NCBI GenBank assembly: GCA_963771545.1 | Contig: CAVYTX010000002.1 | Location: forward strand, 930,001 to 994,000 | Direction of reading: 5' to 3' | Source: CAKZLS01 sp963771545 | GTDB taxonomy: Bacteria; Pseudomonadota; Alphaproteobacteria; Rhodospirillales; Defluviicoccaceae | DNA: 64,000 nt | Position numbers and translations under genes: made by a program | Notes under the pieces: model-generated | What the model was told of the DNA's origin: nothing | The model's database searches: none | The model's input: the letters and a program-made list of their open reading frames with translations, nothing else | Shown: piece by piece, positions 24,747 to 33,915 of the stretch | Layout: every line of letters starts with the position of its first letter | How positions within the stretch are numbered: position 1 is the stretch's first letter

Positions 24747-26390
24747 CTAGGCCTTCAGCGTTTCCCGATCTTTATCAATGGCCTGATCACCGAAGTATTC
24801 GTCGATCCTCGCCCGCGCCTGATCGCCGAACATGATCTCGCAAGCCTCCAGCAGACCCGGCGATTGACGGATGTCTTCGCGGCGGACCACCAGCGCGATC
24901 TTCGAGCGTCTGCGCAGGAAATCCTCCAGCTTGACGATCATCTCGCGCTGGGCCTTGAGGTTGACCTCGCACCGGGTGTATTCGGTTTCCTTGATCAGCA
25001 CCTCCGCCTCGCTCGGATCCGCGCGAATGTGCTCAAGAAGTTCGAAAGCTTCCATGCCGTACCGGCGCCAGAAGCGCGACGTCAGTTTCTCCGTTGACGC
25101 GGGATCGGTCAGTGCGTCGAGGTTCATCAACCGGGCGCGGTGTTCGAATTCCTCGCGAAGTTTGGGGGGCGGTTCGCCATACCACTTGTGCTTGGGGTAC
25201 GGGATGGTAACACCCATGTGTCCCACGTAGTCGCTGATCTCGTCGCCGACATTGACGCAATCGGTATGTTTTCCACCAAAGATGCTGAGATGCTTTTCGG
25301 CATGATTGATGTCGACGGCGTGCTTTCGCGAAAGCTGGAGGAAGTCGCGCTCCCCCCCGGCCTCACCCTTCAAGGCCAGAGGCCGCACGCCGCAGCGCTC
25401 GGCGATGATGTCGTCCTTGGTCAGGGGCTTTGGGAGGTTGAGTCGCTGATTGATGTTGCCGAGAACAAAGTCCCGGTCTTCGTCCGTGACTTGCGTGTAT
25501 GGCGTGTCGACGGGGGTATCCGTGGTGCCGATGCACGTTCGCGCCCCCATGGGGATGACAAAAAACAGCCGCCCATCGGTCGCAAAGAAGGCCAGGACGC
25601 GCTTGTTTGGCGTCAGGCGATCGACGATCAGATGGACGCCCTTGGAGAAGGCATGATGATGCTCCGTCTTCTGCCCGGTCAGGGTGTTGTGCTCGTCGGC
25701 GAACGGGCCGGCCGCGTTGATCAGTACTTTCGAACGGATCTCGAACGACGACCCGTCGATCACGTCGCGGGCCTTGACGACCCACAGGCCCTCGGCGTTT
25801 CGCGCGCCTCCTAGCGACTCGACATAGTTCGCCGCGGCGCAGCCGCTGTTCATCGCCGAGCGAATGAAGCCGAATACGAACCGGGAGTCGTTGTCATGAA
25901 GATAGGCGTCAGAATACTCGAAGCCGCCAACCCCCTTGTCGACCGCGACCACCGGCTCCTCGCGCCTCATCTGCTCCTTGGAGAGAAGCCTGGGAGGCCG
26001 CGTGAAGCCATTTCCAAACAACCAGTAAAGCCAGGTTCCCGCATACAGTTTCAAACGGCTGTGACGAAAACCTTGGGGTATGGTGGTAAAGAACCGGATT
26101 TCCTGGACGATGGACGGAAAACTTCGGATGAGATGATTGCGCGACAGGCAAAGCTTGCGGACCAGCGCAAAATCGAATGTTTCCAAATATTTGATGCCGC
26201 CCCAAGCGAGGTTGGATGATTCCTGGCTGGTAAAATTGGCGAAATCTCCTCGATCGATCAACGCGACCTTCGCCCCCTTCCCGGACAATGCCGCCGCCGA
26301 AACCGCGCCGTTGATTCCGCCGCCGACCACCAGGACGTCAAAAACCTCCTGGCTCAGCCGTTCGATGTTCGTCTGTCTCAACTGCTGCAT
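24747..26390 (-). CDS. glpD: Aerobic glycerol-3-phosphate dehydrogenase
   Basis: The 547-aa flavoprotein oxidises glycerol-3-phosphate to dihydroxyacetone phosphate and passes electrons to quinone at the membrane. The N-terminal FAD-binding motif is VLVVGGGINGAVSAAALSGK, followed by SSNLAWGGIKYLE. The C-terminal domain carries the RRRSKIAL helix seen in GlpD proteins. It lies 42 bp after glpK and upstream of glpF. The length fits the family (about 500-550). Confidence 0.95.
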   Translation of the reverse strand: MQQLRQTNIERLSQEVFDVLVVGGGINGAVSAAALSGKGAKVALIDRGDFANFTSQESSNLAWGGIKYLETFDFALVRKLCLSRNHLIRSFPSIVQEIRFFTTIPQGFRHSRLKLYAGTWLYWLFGNGFTRPPRLLSKEQMRREEPVVAVDKGVGGFEYSDAYLHDNDSRFVFGFIRSAMNSGCAAANYVESLGGARNAEGLWVVKARDVIDGSSFEIRSKVLINAAGPFADEHNTLTGQKTEHHHAFSKGVHLIVDRLTPNKRVLAFFATDGRLFFVIPMGARTCIGTTDTPVDTPYTQVTDEDRDFVLGNINQRLNLPKPLTKDDIIAERCGVRPLALKGEAGGERDFLQLSRKHAVDINHAEKHLSIFGGKHTDCVNVGDEISDYVGHMGVTIPYPKHKWYGEPPPKLREEFEHRARLMNLDALTDPASTEKLTSRFWRRYGMEAFELLEHIRADPSEAEVLIKETEYTRCEVNLKAQREMIVKLEDFLRRRSKIALVVRREDIRQSPGLLEACEIMFGDQARARIDEYFGDQAIDKDRETLKA

Positions 26391-26432
26391 CGCGGTGACC
26401 TCCCGAAGCCGTTCGACCGGCTCGACCGCCCG

Positions 26433-27944
26433 TCAATCGTCGTCGCTGGCCCAGCCTTTCGCACGCTCGACCGCCTTCAGCCAGCGGCTTTGCAAGCCAT
26501 CGCGGGTCGCGTCATCCATGGTTGGCGCGTACCGCCGCGAGAGTTGCCATTTCTTCGCCAATTCCTCCCGGCTCGTCCAAAAGCCCGTCGCGAGCCCAGC
26601 GAGGTAGGCGGCGCCCAGAGCGGTCGTTTCGGACACCTTCGGCACTTCCACCGGTACTCCGAGAATGTCGGACTGGAACTGCATGAGGAAGCTGTTCGCC
26701 GAGGCGCCGCCGTCGCAGCGCAATTCTTTCAAGGAGATGCCGGAGTCGCGCTCCATCGCCTCGACCACATCCCGGGTCTGGTAGCACATGCTTTCCAGCA
26801 CCGCGCGGGCCAGATGGGCGCGGGTCGTGCCGCGGGTCGCGCCGAGAAGCGTGCCACGCGCATAGGCATCCCAATGGGGGGCGCCGAGTCCGACAAGAGC
26901 CGGCACGAAGTATACGCCTTCGTTGCTCTTGATGGAGCGGGCAAGCGGTTCCGTTTCCGCCGCGTTCTTGATGATTTGCAAGCCGTCCCTCAGCCACTGC
27001 ACGCCGGCGCCGGTAATGAAGATGGCGCCTTCTAGGGCGTACTCGACGGGATCGTCTCCGACACCCCAGGCGATGGTCGTCAGAAGCTTTTCCTTACTGT
27101 GAACCGCCTCGTTACCCGTGTTCATCAACACGAACGAGCCGGTTCCATAGGTGTTCTTGGCGAGACCCGCGCTGTAGCAGGCCTGCCCGAACAACGCCGC
27201 CTGCTGATCGCCGGCGATGCCCGCGACCGGAATATCGCGCGTGCCGAAGAACTTGCCGGCGTCGGTATGACCGTAGACGCAGGACGATGGCTTGACCTCG
27301 GGAAGGATCGCCCTCGGGATGTCCATCAGGTCCAGAAGTTCGGCATCCCAGTCGAGCTCGAAAATATTGTAGAGCAGCGTCCGCGAGGCGTTGGAATAAT
27401 CGGTGACATGCGCCTTCCCGCCCGTAAGATGCCAGACCAGCCATGAGTCGATGGTTCCGAACGCGATCTCGCCCTTCTCCGCCCGTTGCCGAAGCCCAGG
27501 AACGTTGTCGAGCATCCATTTCACCTTGGTGCCGGAGAAGTAGGCGTCGATCACCAGACCGGTTTTCTTGCGCACCTTTTCCTCGAGGCCACGTGACTTC
27601 AACTCGTCGCAATAGGCGGCGGTCCGCCGGTCCTGCCAGACGATAGCGTGGTGAACCGGCTCACCGGTCTTCCGGTCCCAAAGAACCGTGGTTTCCCGCT
27701 GGTTGGTGATGCCGATGGCGTTGATATCGGTGGCGCTGATCTGCGACTTTTCCAGCGCGTCACCGATCACCGACAGAGTCACGCGCCAAATCTCATCGGC
27801 ATCGTGCTCGACCCAACCCGGCCGGGGAAAGTGCTGGGTAAACTCCGAATAGGCGCGACCCCGTACGCTGCCCCCATGATCGAAAATAAGAACGGTGGAG
27901 CCAGTGGTACCCTGATCGATGGAAAGGACGAATTCCTCAGCCAT
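26433..27944 (-). CDS. glpK: Glycerol kinase
   Basis: Phosphorylates glycerol to glycerol-3-phosphate with ATP. The 503-aa protein starts MAEEFVLSIDQGTTGSTVLI with the FGGY-family ATP motif, and includes GITNQRETTVLWDRKTGEP, the substrate-binding WLVWHLTGG region and the GLGAPHWDAYARG motif. The ATG at 27944 has GGGAGGAG upstream. It is the first gene of the glpKDF unit, divergent from the substrate-binding protein gene. Two candidate GlpR operators lie in the shared upstream region. Confidence 0.97.
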   Translation of the reverse strand: MAEEFVLSIDQGTTGSTVLIFDHGGSVRGRAYSEFTQHFPRPGWVEHDADEIWRVTLSVIGDALEKSQISATDINAIGITNQRETTVLWDRKTGEPVHHAIVWQDRRTAAYCDELKSRGLEEKVRKKTGLVIDAYFSGTKVKWMLDNVPGLRQRAEKGEIAFGTIDSWLVWHLTGGKAHVTDYSNASRTLLYNIFELDWDAELLDLMDIPRAILPEVKPSSCVYGHTDAGKFFGTRDIPVAGIAGDQQAALFGQACYSAGLAKNTYGTGSFVLMNTGNEAVHSKEKLLTTIAWGVGDDPVEYALEGAIFITGAGVQWLRDGLQIIKNAAETEPLARSIKSNEGVYFVPALVGLGAPHWDAYARGTLLGATRGTTRAHLARAVLESMCYQTRDVVEAMERDSGISLKELRCDGGASANSFLMQFQSDILGVPVEVPKVSETTALGAAYLAGLATGFWTSREELAKKWQLSRRYAPTMDDATRDGLQSRWLKAVERAKGWASDDD

Positions 27945-28114
27945 TTGGATCTCCTCCCATTGTGTGCGCTGCACTTCTTTTTTTGTTTCGCAGCCGACTT
28001 GTATCGGCCGGCGCCAGAACCACGTAAAAACAGAAGGCCAAAGCCGCCGTCTCTTTGCAGCCGCCGCCGGACCTGCTATGGTATGTAACAAAATATACGT
28101 CGGGACGGCATGTG

Positions 28115-28132
28115 ACAATCGAATTCGAACAT
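28115..28132. promoter_or_regulatory. Candidate GlpR operator 1
   Basis: The 18 bases from 28115 to 28132 contain TCGA-AT-TCGAACAT. They match 12 of 18 positions of the E. coli GlpR operator as I remember it (ATGTTCGATAACGAACAT), including both TCGA/CGAAC cores. It sits between the divergent glpK and substrate-binding protein genes, and a glpR gene follows 1.9 kb away. Confidence 0.55.
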
Positions 28133-28152
28133 AAACGGACAAAAACAAGGTA

Positions 28153-28170
28153 GCTTTCGAATTTGAATAT
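28153..28170. promoter_or_regulatory. Candidate GlpR operator 2
   Basis: A second site with the same geometry (TTCGAATTTGAATAT) matches about 10 of 18 positions. Its centre lies 38 bp from the centre of operator 1, less than four helical turns, which would allow cooperative binding. It lies about 35 bp before the substrate-binding protein start. Confidence 0.45.
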
Positions 28171-28204
28171 GCCTCCTGACCCACAAATCCATGGGGAGGA
28201 CGCC

Positions 28205-29989
28205 ATGAACAGGTTCAGCAAAACCGATCCATACCCGAAAAGCCTTGATCGCCGAACATTGTTGAAAGGCGCGGGCGCGCTGGGGCTCGCAGCCGCCGCG
28301 CTGCCGTCTCCCGCCCGGGCCCAGACAGACAGCACGCGCATGTCCGCCGCCGAACGCTGGGCAAGGGTCGAATTTCAGCCCTCGACCCTTACGGTGGACG
28401 AACAGATGGCGGAAATGGAGTTCTTCGCGCGGGCCGCCGCCCCGTTTCGCGGCCAGCAGATCTATGTCGTGTCGGAAACGATCAACACGCACGATTACGA
28501 GGCCAAGGTTCTGGCGCGCGCTTTTCGCGAGATTACCGACGTCAGCGTCGTTCATGAGCTTGTCCGCGAGGGCAAGCTTGTCGAGCGCCTGCAAACGCAA
28601 ATGCGATCCGGCCGCAACCTTTACGACGCCTATGTCAACGATTCCGATCATATTGGCACCCATTACCGCGCCGAGAGCGCCGTGCCGATCAGCGATTGGA
28701 TCGCCGGCGACGGCGCCAAGTTCACGTTGCCGACCCTAGACCTCGACGATTTCATCGGTCTCAGCTTCGTTACCGGGCCGGACGGCAAGGTTTATCAACT
28801 CCCCGATCAGCAGTTCGCAAATCTTTACTGGTTCCGGCACGACTGGTTTCAGCGCGACGAACTCCGTGGGCAGTTTCGAAACCGGCACGGCTATGAACTT
28901 GGCGTTCCGCTCAACTGGAAGGCTTACGAGGATATCGCCGACTTCTTCACCAACCATGTTCAAGAAATCGACGGTGAGCGCGTGTACGGCCACATGGACT
29001 ACGGCGAGCGTGATCCGTCCCTCGGCTGGCGATTCACGGACGCGTGGCTGAGCATGGCGGGCGTTGGCGACCCGGGCCTTCCCAATGGTTCCCCGGTGGA
29101 TGACTGGGGCATCCGGGCCGAAGACTGCCATCCCGTCGGGTCCAGCGTCAGCCGGGGCGGCGCCACCAACAGCCCGGCGGCCGTTTACGCGCTTCGCAAG
29201 TACCTTGAATGGCTGGACAAATACGCCCCGCCGGAAGCCCGCAAGATGACGTTTTCGGACGCGGGCCCGGTGCCGGGCCAAGGTCATATCGCCCAACAGG
29301 TGTTCTGGTACACGGCGTTTACCGCCGACTTGCTGCGGCCGGGGCTCCCCGTCGTGAACGATGACGGAACACCGAAATGGCGGATGGCGCCGTCGCCCCA
29401 CGGAGCCTATTGGGAAGAGGGCATGAAGCTGGGTTATCAGGACTGCGGGGCCTGGACCCTTATGTCCAATACCCCCATCCCGCGTCGTCAGGCCGCTTGG
29501 CTGTATGCCCAGTTCACCACCTGCAGGACCGTGTCTCTCAAGAAAACCCTGGTGGGTCTAACGCCCATTCGTCAAAGCGACATAATGTCCAACGCCATGA
29601 CCGAGGCGGCGCCCCGCCTCGGTGGGTTGGTCGAGTTCTACCGCAGCCCGGCTCGCGTTGCATGGACACCGACCGGCATCAACGTTCCGCACTATCCGGC
29701 TCTCGCTCAGCTATGGTGGTCGCGGATCGCCGCGGCGGTCCATGGCGGGGCCGACCCCCAGGTGGTCATGGACAATCTGGCCGCCGCTCAGGATGAATTG
29801 CTTGGGCGGATCGCCGCCGCGGGTGTGACGAAGAGATGCGAGCCGAAGCTCGCGGCGGCGATCGATCCGGAAGAATGGCTGAAGCGGCCGGGCGCGCCAA
29901 AGCCCGCCCTTGCCGACGAGGAAGGGCAAGGCAAGACCATGGGTTATGAGGAACTACTGCGTACCTGGGGCGCCGGTCAGCCCGCGTAA
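28205..29989 (+). CDS. GlpV-like glycerol ABC transporter substrate-binding protein
   Basis: A 594-aa exported protein with a Tat-type signal (DRRTLLKGAGALGLAA, cleavage near PARAQ). The mature part is an unusually large extracellular solute-binding domain with a YVVSETINTHDYEAK opening and PIPRRQAAWLYAQF near the C-terminal lobe, as in rhizobial GlpV of the GlpSTPQUV glycerol transporter. The ATG at 28205 follows GGGAGGAC. No permease or ATPase gene is in this window; downstream is only glpR. It is divergent from glpK and shares the putative GlpR operators. It may work with a transporter encoded elsewhere or as a binding protein feeding GlpF. Confidence 0.85.
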   Translation: MNRFSKTDPYPKSLDRRTLLKGAGALGLAAAALPSPARAQTDSTRMSAAERWARVEFQPSTLTVDEQMAEMEFFARAAAPFRGQQIYVVSETINTHDYEAKVLARAFREITDVSVVHELVREGKLVERLQTQMRSGRNLYDAYVNDSDHIGTHYRAESAVPISDWIAGDGAKFTLPTLDLDDFIGLSFVTGPDGKVYQLPDQQFANLYWFRHDWFQRDELRGQFRNRHGYELGVPLNWKAYEDIADFFTNHVQEIDGERVYGHMDYGERDPSLGWRFTDAWLSMAGVGDPGLPNGSPVDDWGIRAEDCHPVGSSVSRGGATNSPAAVYALRKYLEWLDKYAPPEARKMTFSDAGPVPGQGHIAQQVFWYTAFTADLLRPGLPVVNDDGTPKWRMAPSPHGAYWEEGMKLGYQDCGAWTLMSNTPIPRRQAAWLYAQFTTCRTVSLKKTLVGLTPIRQSDIMSNAMTEAAPRLGGLVEFYRSPARVAWTPTGINVPHYPALAQLWWSRIAAAVHGGADPQVVMDNLAAAQDELLGRIAAAGVTKRCEPKLAAAIDPEEWLKRPGAPKPALADEEGQGKTMGYEELLRTWGAGQPA

Positions 29990-30074
29990 CCGATCCGTGC
30001 GTGCCGGAATGGAGTTCAGAGTTGAAACCTATGGGGAACGATTGACGTTATTGAACATGATCGGCGAAGCGATG

Positions 30075-30908
30075 CTACTCCTCGCCCACCGCGATGTGGA
30101 GGCTGACGTCGAACCGCTCGAGAATCCTGGTAATGTTTTCCGGTGGTTCCTGGTCGGTGTAGAGGTCTTGGACACTCGACAGGTCACCGAGTCGAACCAT
30201 GGCGCTGCGCGAAAATTTGGTGTGGTCGGCCGCGAGCACGACTCGGCGGGAGTTCTTGATGATGCGCTGTGCCGCCCGTACTTCCCGGTAATCATAGTCC
30301 AGCAAGGTTCCGTCCGCGTCGATGCTGGACACCGTGATAATGCCGAAATCGACTTTGAACTGGTCGATAAAGTCCTCCGTCGCCTCACCGACGATACCGA
30401 GGTCGGTTGGCCGGATGAGGCCTCCGGTGATGATGACTTCGCGGGAAGGGTTGCCGCTCAGTATCGCCGCGACATTGAAATTATTGGTAATGACGCGAAG
30501 GCCGACGTGATCCCTGAGAGCCTTGGCGACCTCCTCGCTGGTCGTTCCGATATCAATGAACACCGAAGCGTTGTCGGGAATATCGGAGGCTATGAGATGC
30601 GCTATTCGAGCCTTTTCCTCGAAACACATGATTTGACGCGAGTTGTACGCGAAGTTCTCGACACTGGACGTCAGGCCGGCGCCACCGTGAAAGCGTTGCA
30701 GCAAAGCCCGGTCGCACAACTCATTGACATCGCGTCGAATGGTCTGGGCGGAAACCCCGAAGTGCTTGGAAAGCGCTTCAATGGAGACAAAACCTTGCCG
30801 AGGGACGAGTTCGAGAATGCGCCGTTGGCGCTGGTTTAAGGCAAGCGGGTCTCTGCGCTCGGCGTCGACGTCCGGTCGCTCGTTCGGTTCGCTTCCGCCG
30901 TCATTCAC
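30075..30908 (-). CDS. glpR: DeoR-family repressor, GlpR-like
   Basis: A 277-aa regulator with the DeoR helix-turn-helix at residues ~25-75 (RQRRILELVPRQGFVSIEAL, then VSAQTIRRDVNELCDRALLQRFHGGA) and the DeoR C-terminal sugar-phosphate sensor (IDIGTTSEEVAKAL, ITNNFNVAAIL, GGLIRPTDLGIVG, AADHTKFSRSAM). In GlpR the effector is glycerol-3-phosphate. It faces the substrate-binding protein gene with 85 bp between stops. The location in the glp locus supports the assignment. Confidence 0.9.
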   Translation of the reverse strand: MNDGGSEPNERPDVDAERRDPLALNQRQRRILELVPRQGFVSIEALSKHFGVSAQTIRRDVNELCDRALLQRFHGGAGLTSSVENFAYNSRQIMCFEEKARIAHLIASDIPDNASVFIDIGTTSEEVAKALRDHVGLRVITNNFNVAAILSGNPSREVIITGGLIRPTDLGIVGEATEDFIDQFKVDFGIITVSSIDADGTLLDYDYREVRAAQRIIKNSRRVVLAADHTKFSRSAMVRLGDLSSVQDLYTDQEPPENITRILERFDVSLHIAVGEE

Positions 30909-31118
30909 TTGGAGTTGATCTCCTTCTGGTTTCGTTCACCGCATCAAAACAGGACATTGCACTTGAACCACAGAAGCCCACCACAGATAGTATGTGAAAA
31001 GATATTGGTCATGCAACCATCTTGCTTTCGGATCCGAGCATGGTTAATCGCGCCACGGTGGAGAAATCATGAGTACGGCCCTCTATCGCCCCTTGTATGA
31101 TTGCGGAAAGGAAACGCC

Positions 31119-31753
31119 GTGACCATGGAAGCCAGCAGCGCCGACGCTCGTTTTGGACCCGCCGAAATCGGCGCCATTGCTCATCTCTACCGAGGAGAGA
31201 TGTATCGAAGCAAGATATGGCGCACCCGGCTCGACGCGACCACGAATTGGGCCGTTGTGACCACCGGAATTGCCTTGTCCGTGGCGTTCAGCAGCGCCAA
31301 TGCTTCTCCCCTTCCCCTTGTGCTCGTCGGCCTGTTGGTTACGGTGTTCCTGATCTACGAGGCGCGGCGTTACCGCTTCTTCGACATCTGGCGCGTTCGG
31401 GTTCGCGTGATGGAGACCAGTTTTTTCGGCCCGATCCTGAAGGGCCTGGGGTTGCGGACCGCGAACGGCTGGAACGACGCGCTCGCCGACGATGGATCTT
31501 CGTCATTCAGGTGGTGAGTTACGTCGGAAAGTTGTTCATTCATCCGACCCCATTGGCAACCCTGGATGACCTCTGGGGGCGCGCGGCAATCGGCCCCGTG
31601 CCTGGACAAATTGTCCTATTAGCGGGGGCCCTCTTCCACGCGGGTTGGCTGACCGTTGCCTTGGTGACCCTGCGCGGACAGCGGGCCGTCGGCCGCGCAA
31701 GGCGCCGCAAGGGTCATGATCCGCTTCCGAAACTGGCGGCCACGGAAGACTGA
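31119..31753 (+). pseudogene. DUF2270 membrane protein gene with internal deletion and frame change
   Basis: From the GTG at 31119 (or ATG 31125) one frame encodes the N-terminal half of a DUF2270 protein: HLYRGEMYRSKIWRTRLD, TTNWAVVTTGIALSVAFSS, LIYEARRYRFFDIWR and VRVRVMETSFFG. It ends at a stop at 31515-31517 just after LADD. The C-terminal half resumes in the next frame at RRWIFVIQVVSYVGKLFIHP and runs to 31753 with AAIGPVPGQIVLL. The segment that family members have between these blocks (roughly 25 residues by memory) is missing. The gene therefore lost DNA as well as frame. Confidence 0.75.
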
Positions 31754-31845
31754 GTACTCTTCCCCGGCAATGGGCAGGTGCCATTCTCCGGACGCATGGC
31801 GAAGCAGCAATGCCTGGCGGCGAACGGTTCGATCATTTGGAAAAC

Positions 31846-31923
31846 TGGGGCGAGAGATGGGAATTGAACCCACGACCCCCTGGACCACAACCAGGTGCTC
31901 TAACCAACTGAGCTACTCCCGCC
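31846..31923 (-). tRNA. tRNA-His (anticodon GTG)
   Basis: The minus strand folds into a full cloverleaf. A 7-bp acceptor stem pairs GCGGGAG with CTCTCGC, with an extra G at -1 facing C73, the identity mark of tRNA-His. The D arm is AGCTCAGTTGGTTAGAGC. The anticodon stem CCTGG/CCAGG carries loop TTGTGGT (anticodon GTG). The T arm contains GTTCAATTC, and CCA is encoded. It lies between the DUF2270 pseudogene and the aminotransferase gene. Confidence 0.97.
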
Positions 31924-31959
31924 ACCGTACCCTTGATGTAAACCGCGCCTCGGAGACCG

Positions 31960-33123
31960 TCAAGCGCGGCCGAAATGGTGTTTGAGCCGTTCGACGGCCT
32001 CGTCCAGCACCGCGTCGCGCTTGCAAAAGCAGAACCGCGCGAAGTGGTTGACATCGGTGTCCTGATAGAAGGCGCTGACCGGCACCGCGGCGACACCGGC
32101 CTCGCTGGTGATGTGGCGGCAGAACGCCTCGTCGGTACCGTCGAAGCCGACGGATCGGATGTCGACGGTGAGGAAATACGTGCCCCGGCTGTCCAGCACC
32201 TCGAAGCCCGCGGCCTTCAACCCCGCCCCCAGGCGGTCGCGCTTGCCCTGTTGAGACGTCGCCAGCCCACGAAAATAGTCGTCCGGTTTACGCAATCCAT
32301 ACGCCGCCGCCGTTTGCAGGTTCGGCGGCGTGGTGAAGGTGACGAACTGATGAGCCTTGGCGGCGGCGGCCAGAAACGCCGGCGCGGCGGTCACGTAGCC
32401 CACTTTCCAACCGGTGGCGGAGAACGTCTTTCCCGCCGAGCCGATTCGCAGGCAGCGGTCGCGCATGCCCGGAAGGGTCATCAGCGGCACGTGGTCGAGG
32501 CCATCGAACACCAGATGCTCGTAAACCTCGTCGCACAGCGCATAGGCGTCGTACGCCTCCACCAACTCGGCGATGAACACCAGCTCCTCGCGGTCAAAGA
32601 CCTTGCCCGACGGATTGTGGGGCGAGTTGACGACGATCAGCTTGGTCCTGGCGGAACACGCGGCTTCCAACTCGGCGCGGGGCAACGCCCACTCCGGCGG
32701 CTCCATGCGCACCAGTTTCGGCACGCCGCCCGCGCGCCGCACCATGGGCAGGTAGGAATCGTACAGCGGCTCGATCAGAATGACTTCGTCGCCGGGTTCG
32801 ATGAGGCCCAGAAATCCGTCGGCCAGCGCCTCGGTGGCGCCCGACGTCACCATAACCTCGGTCCGCCAATCCACATCCAGGCCATAAAAGCGGCGATTGT
32901 GGGCGGCGACCGCCTCGCGCAGATTCGGGATTCCCAGCATGGGAGGATACTGATTGGGCCCTTCCATCAGCGCATCGGCGGCGGCCTTGCGAATATCCTC
33001 CGGTCCCTCCTCGTCCGGGAACCCTTGCCCGAGGTTGATGGCGCGATGCTCGGCGGCCAGAGCGCTCATGACCGTGAAGATGGTGGTGCCGTAACCGGAG
33101 AGGATCGCGTTGGGCGGTTTCAT
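31960..33123 (-). CDS. Class I/II PLP-dependent aminotransferase
   Basis: A 387-aa fold-type I aminotransferase. The PLP lysine lies in SAGKTFSATGWKVGY; other marks are INLGQGFPDEEGP, VTSGATEALADG, NSPHNPSGKVF and DEVYEHLVFDG. The overall pattern is like YbdL/kynurenine-type enzymes, which use methionine, kynurenine or aromatic amino acids. The ATG at 33123 follows GAGGAG. It is downstream of nothing on its strand and starts its own unit, with a divergent glnB promoter region upstream. Substrate not determined. Confidence 0.9.
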   Translation of the reverse strand: MKPPNAILSGYGTTIFTVMSALAAEHRAINLGQGFPDEEGPEDIRKAAADALMEGPNQYPPMLGIPNLREAVAAHNRRFYGLDVDWRTEVMVTSGATEALADGFLGLIEPGDEVILIEPLYDSYLPMVRRAGGVPKLVRMEPPEWALPRAELEAACSARTKLIVVNSPHNPSGKVFDREELVFIAELVEAYDAYALCDEVYEHLVFDGLDHVPLMTLPGMRDRCLRIGSAGKTFSATGWKVGYVTAAPAFLAAAAKAHQFVTFTTPPNLQTAAAYGLRKPDDYFRGLATSQQGKRDRLGAGLKAAGFEVLDSRGTYFLTVDIRSVGFDGTDEAFCRHITSEAGVAAVPVSAFYQDTDVNHFARFCFCKRDAVLDEAVERLKHHFGRA

Positions 33124-33477
33124 GATCAAATTCTCCTCGTGGCCTGAATCGCTCCAGACCACTAGCCGAAACGGGGGGCCGAAACAACGGGCCGGGCAAA
33201 CCGAAAATGCCTTGATCGCGGCTGATACAGTGGCGAATCGTGAAACTGCTTATGAAATAGGCAAGCGCCCTTTTTTTGATCATCACGGTCGATTTTTCTG
33301 TGCGCAAAACGCGCGCTCGCCCTTGCAATTGACAAGAATCCGCGCATAGTCCGCTCCGTCAATCGATTGGCACGGGATGTGCTTATTGGCTACCCAGAGT
33401 GTGCCGACCTGTCGCTGTCAGGATGATGGTGAACGACTGGCCCAACCCGGATCAGCCAAACGAAGAGGCTTTCGTTC
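33124..33477. other. Divergent intergenic region, aminotransferase / glnB
   Basis: About 350 bases without a gene. The left part, rich in A and T around 33270-33300, probably holds the aminotransferase promoter; the right part holds the sigma-54-type promoter of glnB. No RNA gene or convincing hairpin was recognised. Confidence 0.5.
33368..33382 (+). promoter_or_regulatory. Sigma-54 (-24/-12) promoter of glnBA
   Basis: TGGCACG-GGAT-GTGC matches the consensus TGGCACG-N4-TTGC except at one position, with the invariant GG and GC at correct spacing. It lies about 95 bp before the glnB ATG. Expression of glnB-glnA from an NtrC-activated promoter under nitrogen limitation is well known in alphaproteobacteria. 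Confidence 0.7.
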
Positions 33478-33816
33478 ATGAAAAAAATTGAAGCTATCAT
33501 TAAGCCGTTCAAGCTTGATGACGTAAAGGAAGCCCTGCATGAACTCGGTTTGCAGGGGATCACTGTCCTTGAGGCCAAAGGTTTCGGCCGTCAGAAAGGT
33601 CATACGGAATTGTACCGCGGCGCCGAGTATGTCGTCGACTTCCTGCCCAAGGTGAAGATCGAACTGATAATCGACGACGACCTTGTGGAGCAGGCCATCG
33701 ATTCCATCTTGCAGGCCGCGCGAACCGGCCGCATCGGCGACGGCAAGATCTTCGTCTCCACGGTGGAAGAAGCCATCCGCGTGCGGACCGGCGAACGTGG
33801 CTCCGAGGCTATTTAG
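33478..33816 (+). CDS. glnB: Nitrogen regulatory protein PII
   Basis: The 112-aa protein senses 2-oxoglutarate and ATP/ADP and is uridylylated under nitrogen starvation. It opens with MKKIEAIIKPFKLDDVKEAL, has the T-loop with the uridylylation site Tyr51 in YRGAEYVVDF, and ends with the RTGRIGDGKIFV and RTGERGSEAI signatures. The glnA gene follows 99 bp later, so the glnB name is preferred over glnK (no amtB nearby). Confidence 0.97.
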   Translation: MKKIEAIIKPFKLDDVKEALHELGLQGITVLEAKGFGRQKGHTELYRGAEYVVDFLPKVKIELIIDDDLVEQAIDSILQAARTGRIGDGKIFVSTVEEAIRVRTGERGSEAI

Positions 33817-33915
33817 CGGCCTCTCGCCAGCAACAAGGCCTCGTCGAGGCCGCCAAGAACGGCCACGCGGTCCAGCGTGACCGCAGTCAATCGAGGATCA
33901 AAGGGACTCCGAACT

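Noticed and set aside
30909..31118. Small plus-strand frame between glpR and the DUF2270 pseudogene
   Set aside because: No ribosome site, composition unlike neighbours; more likely the glpR promoter region.
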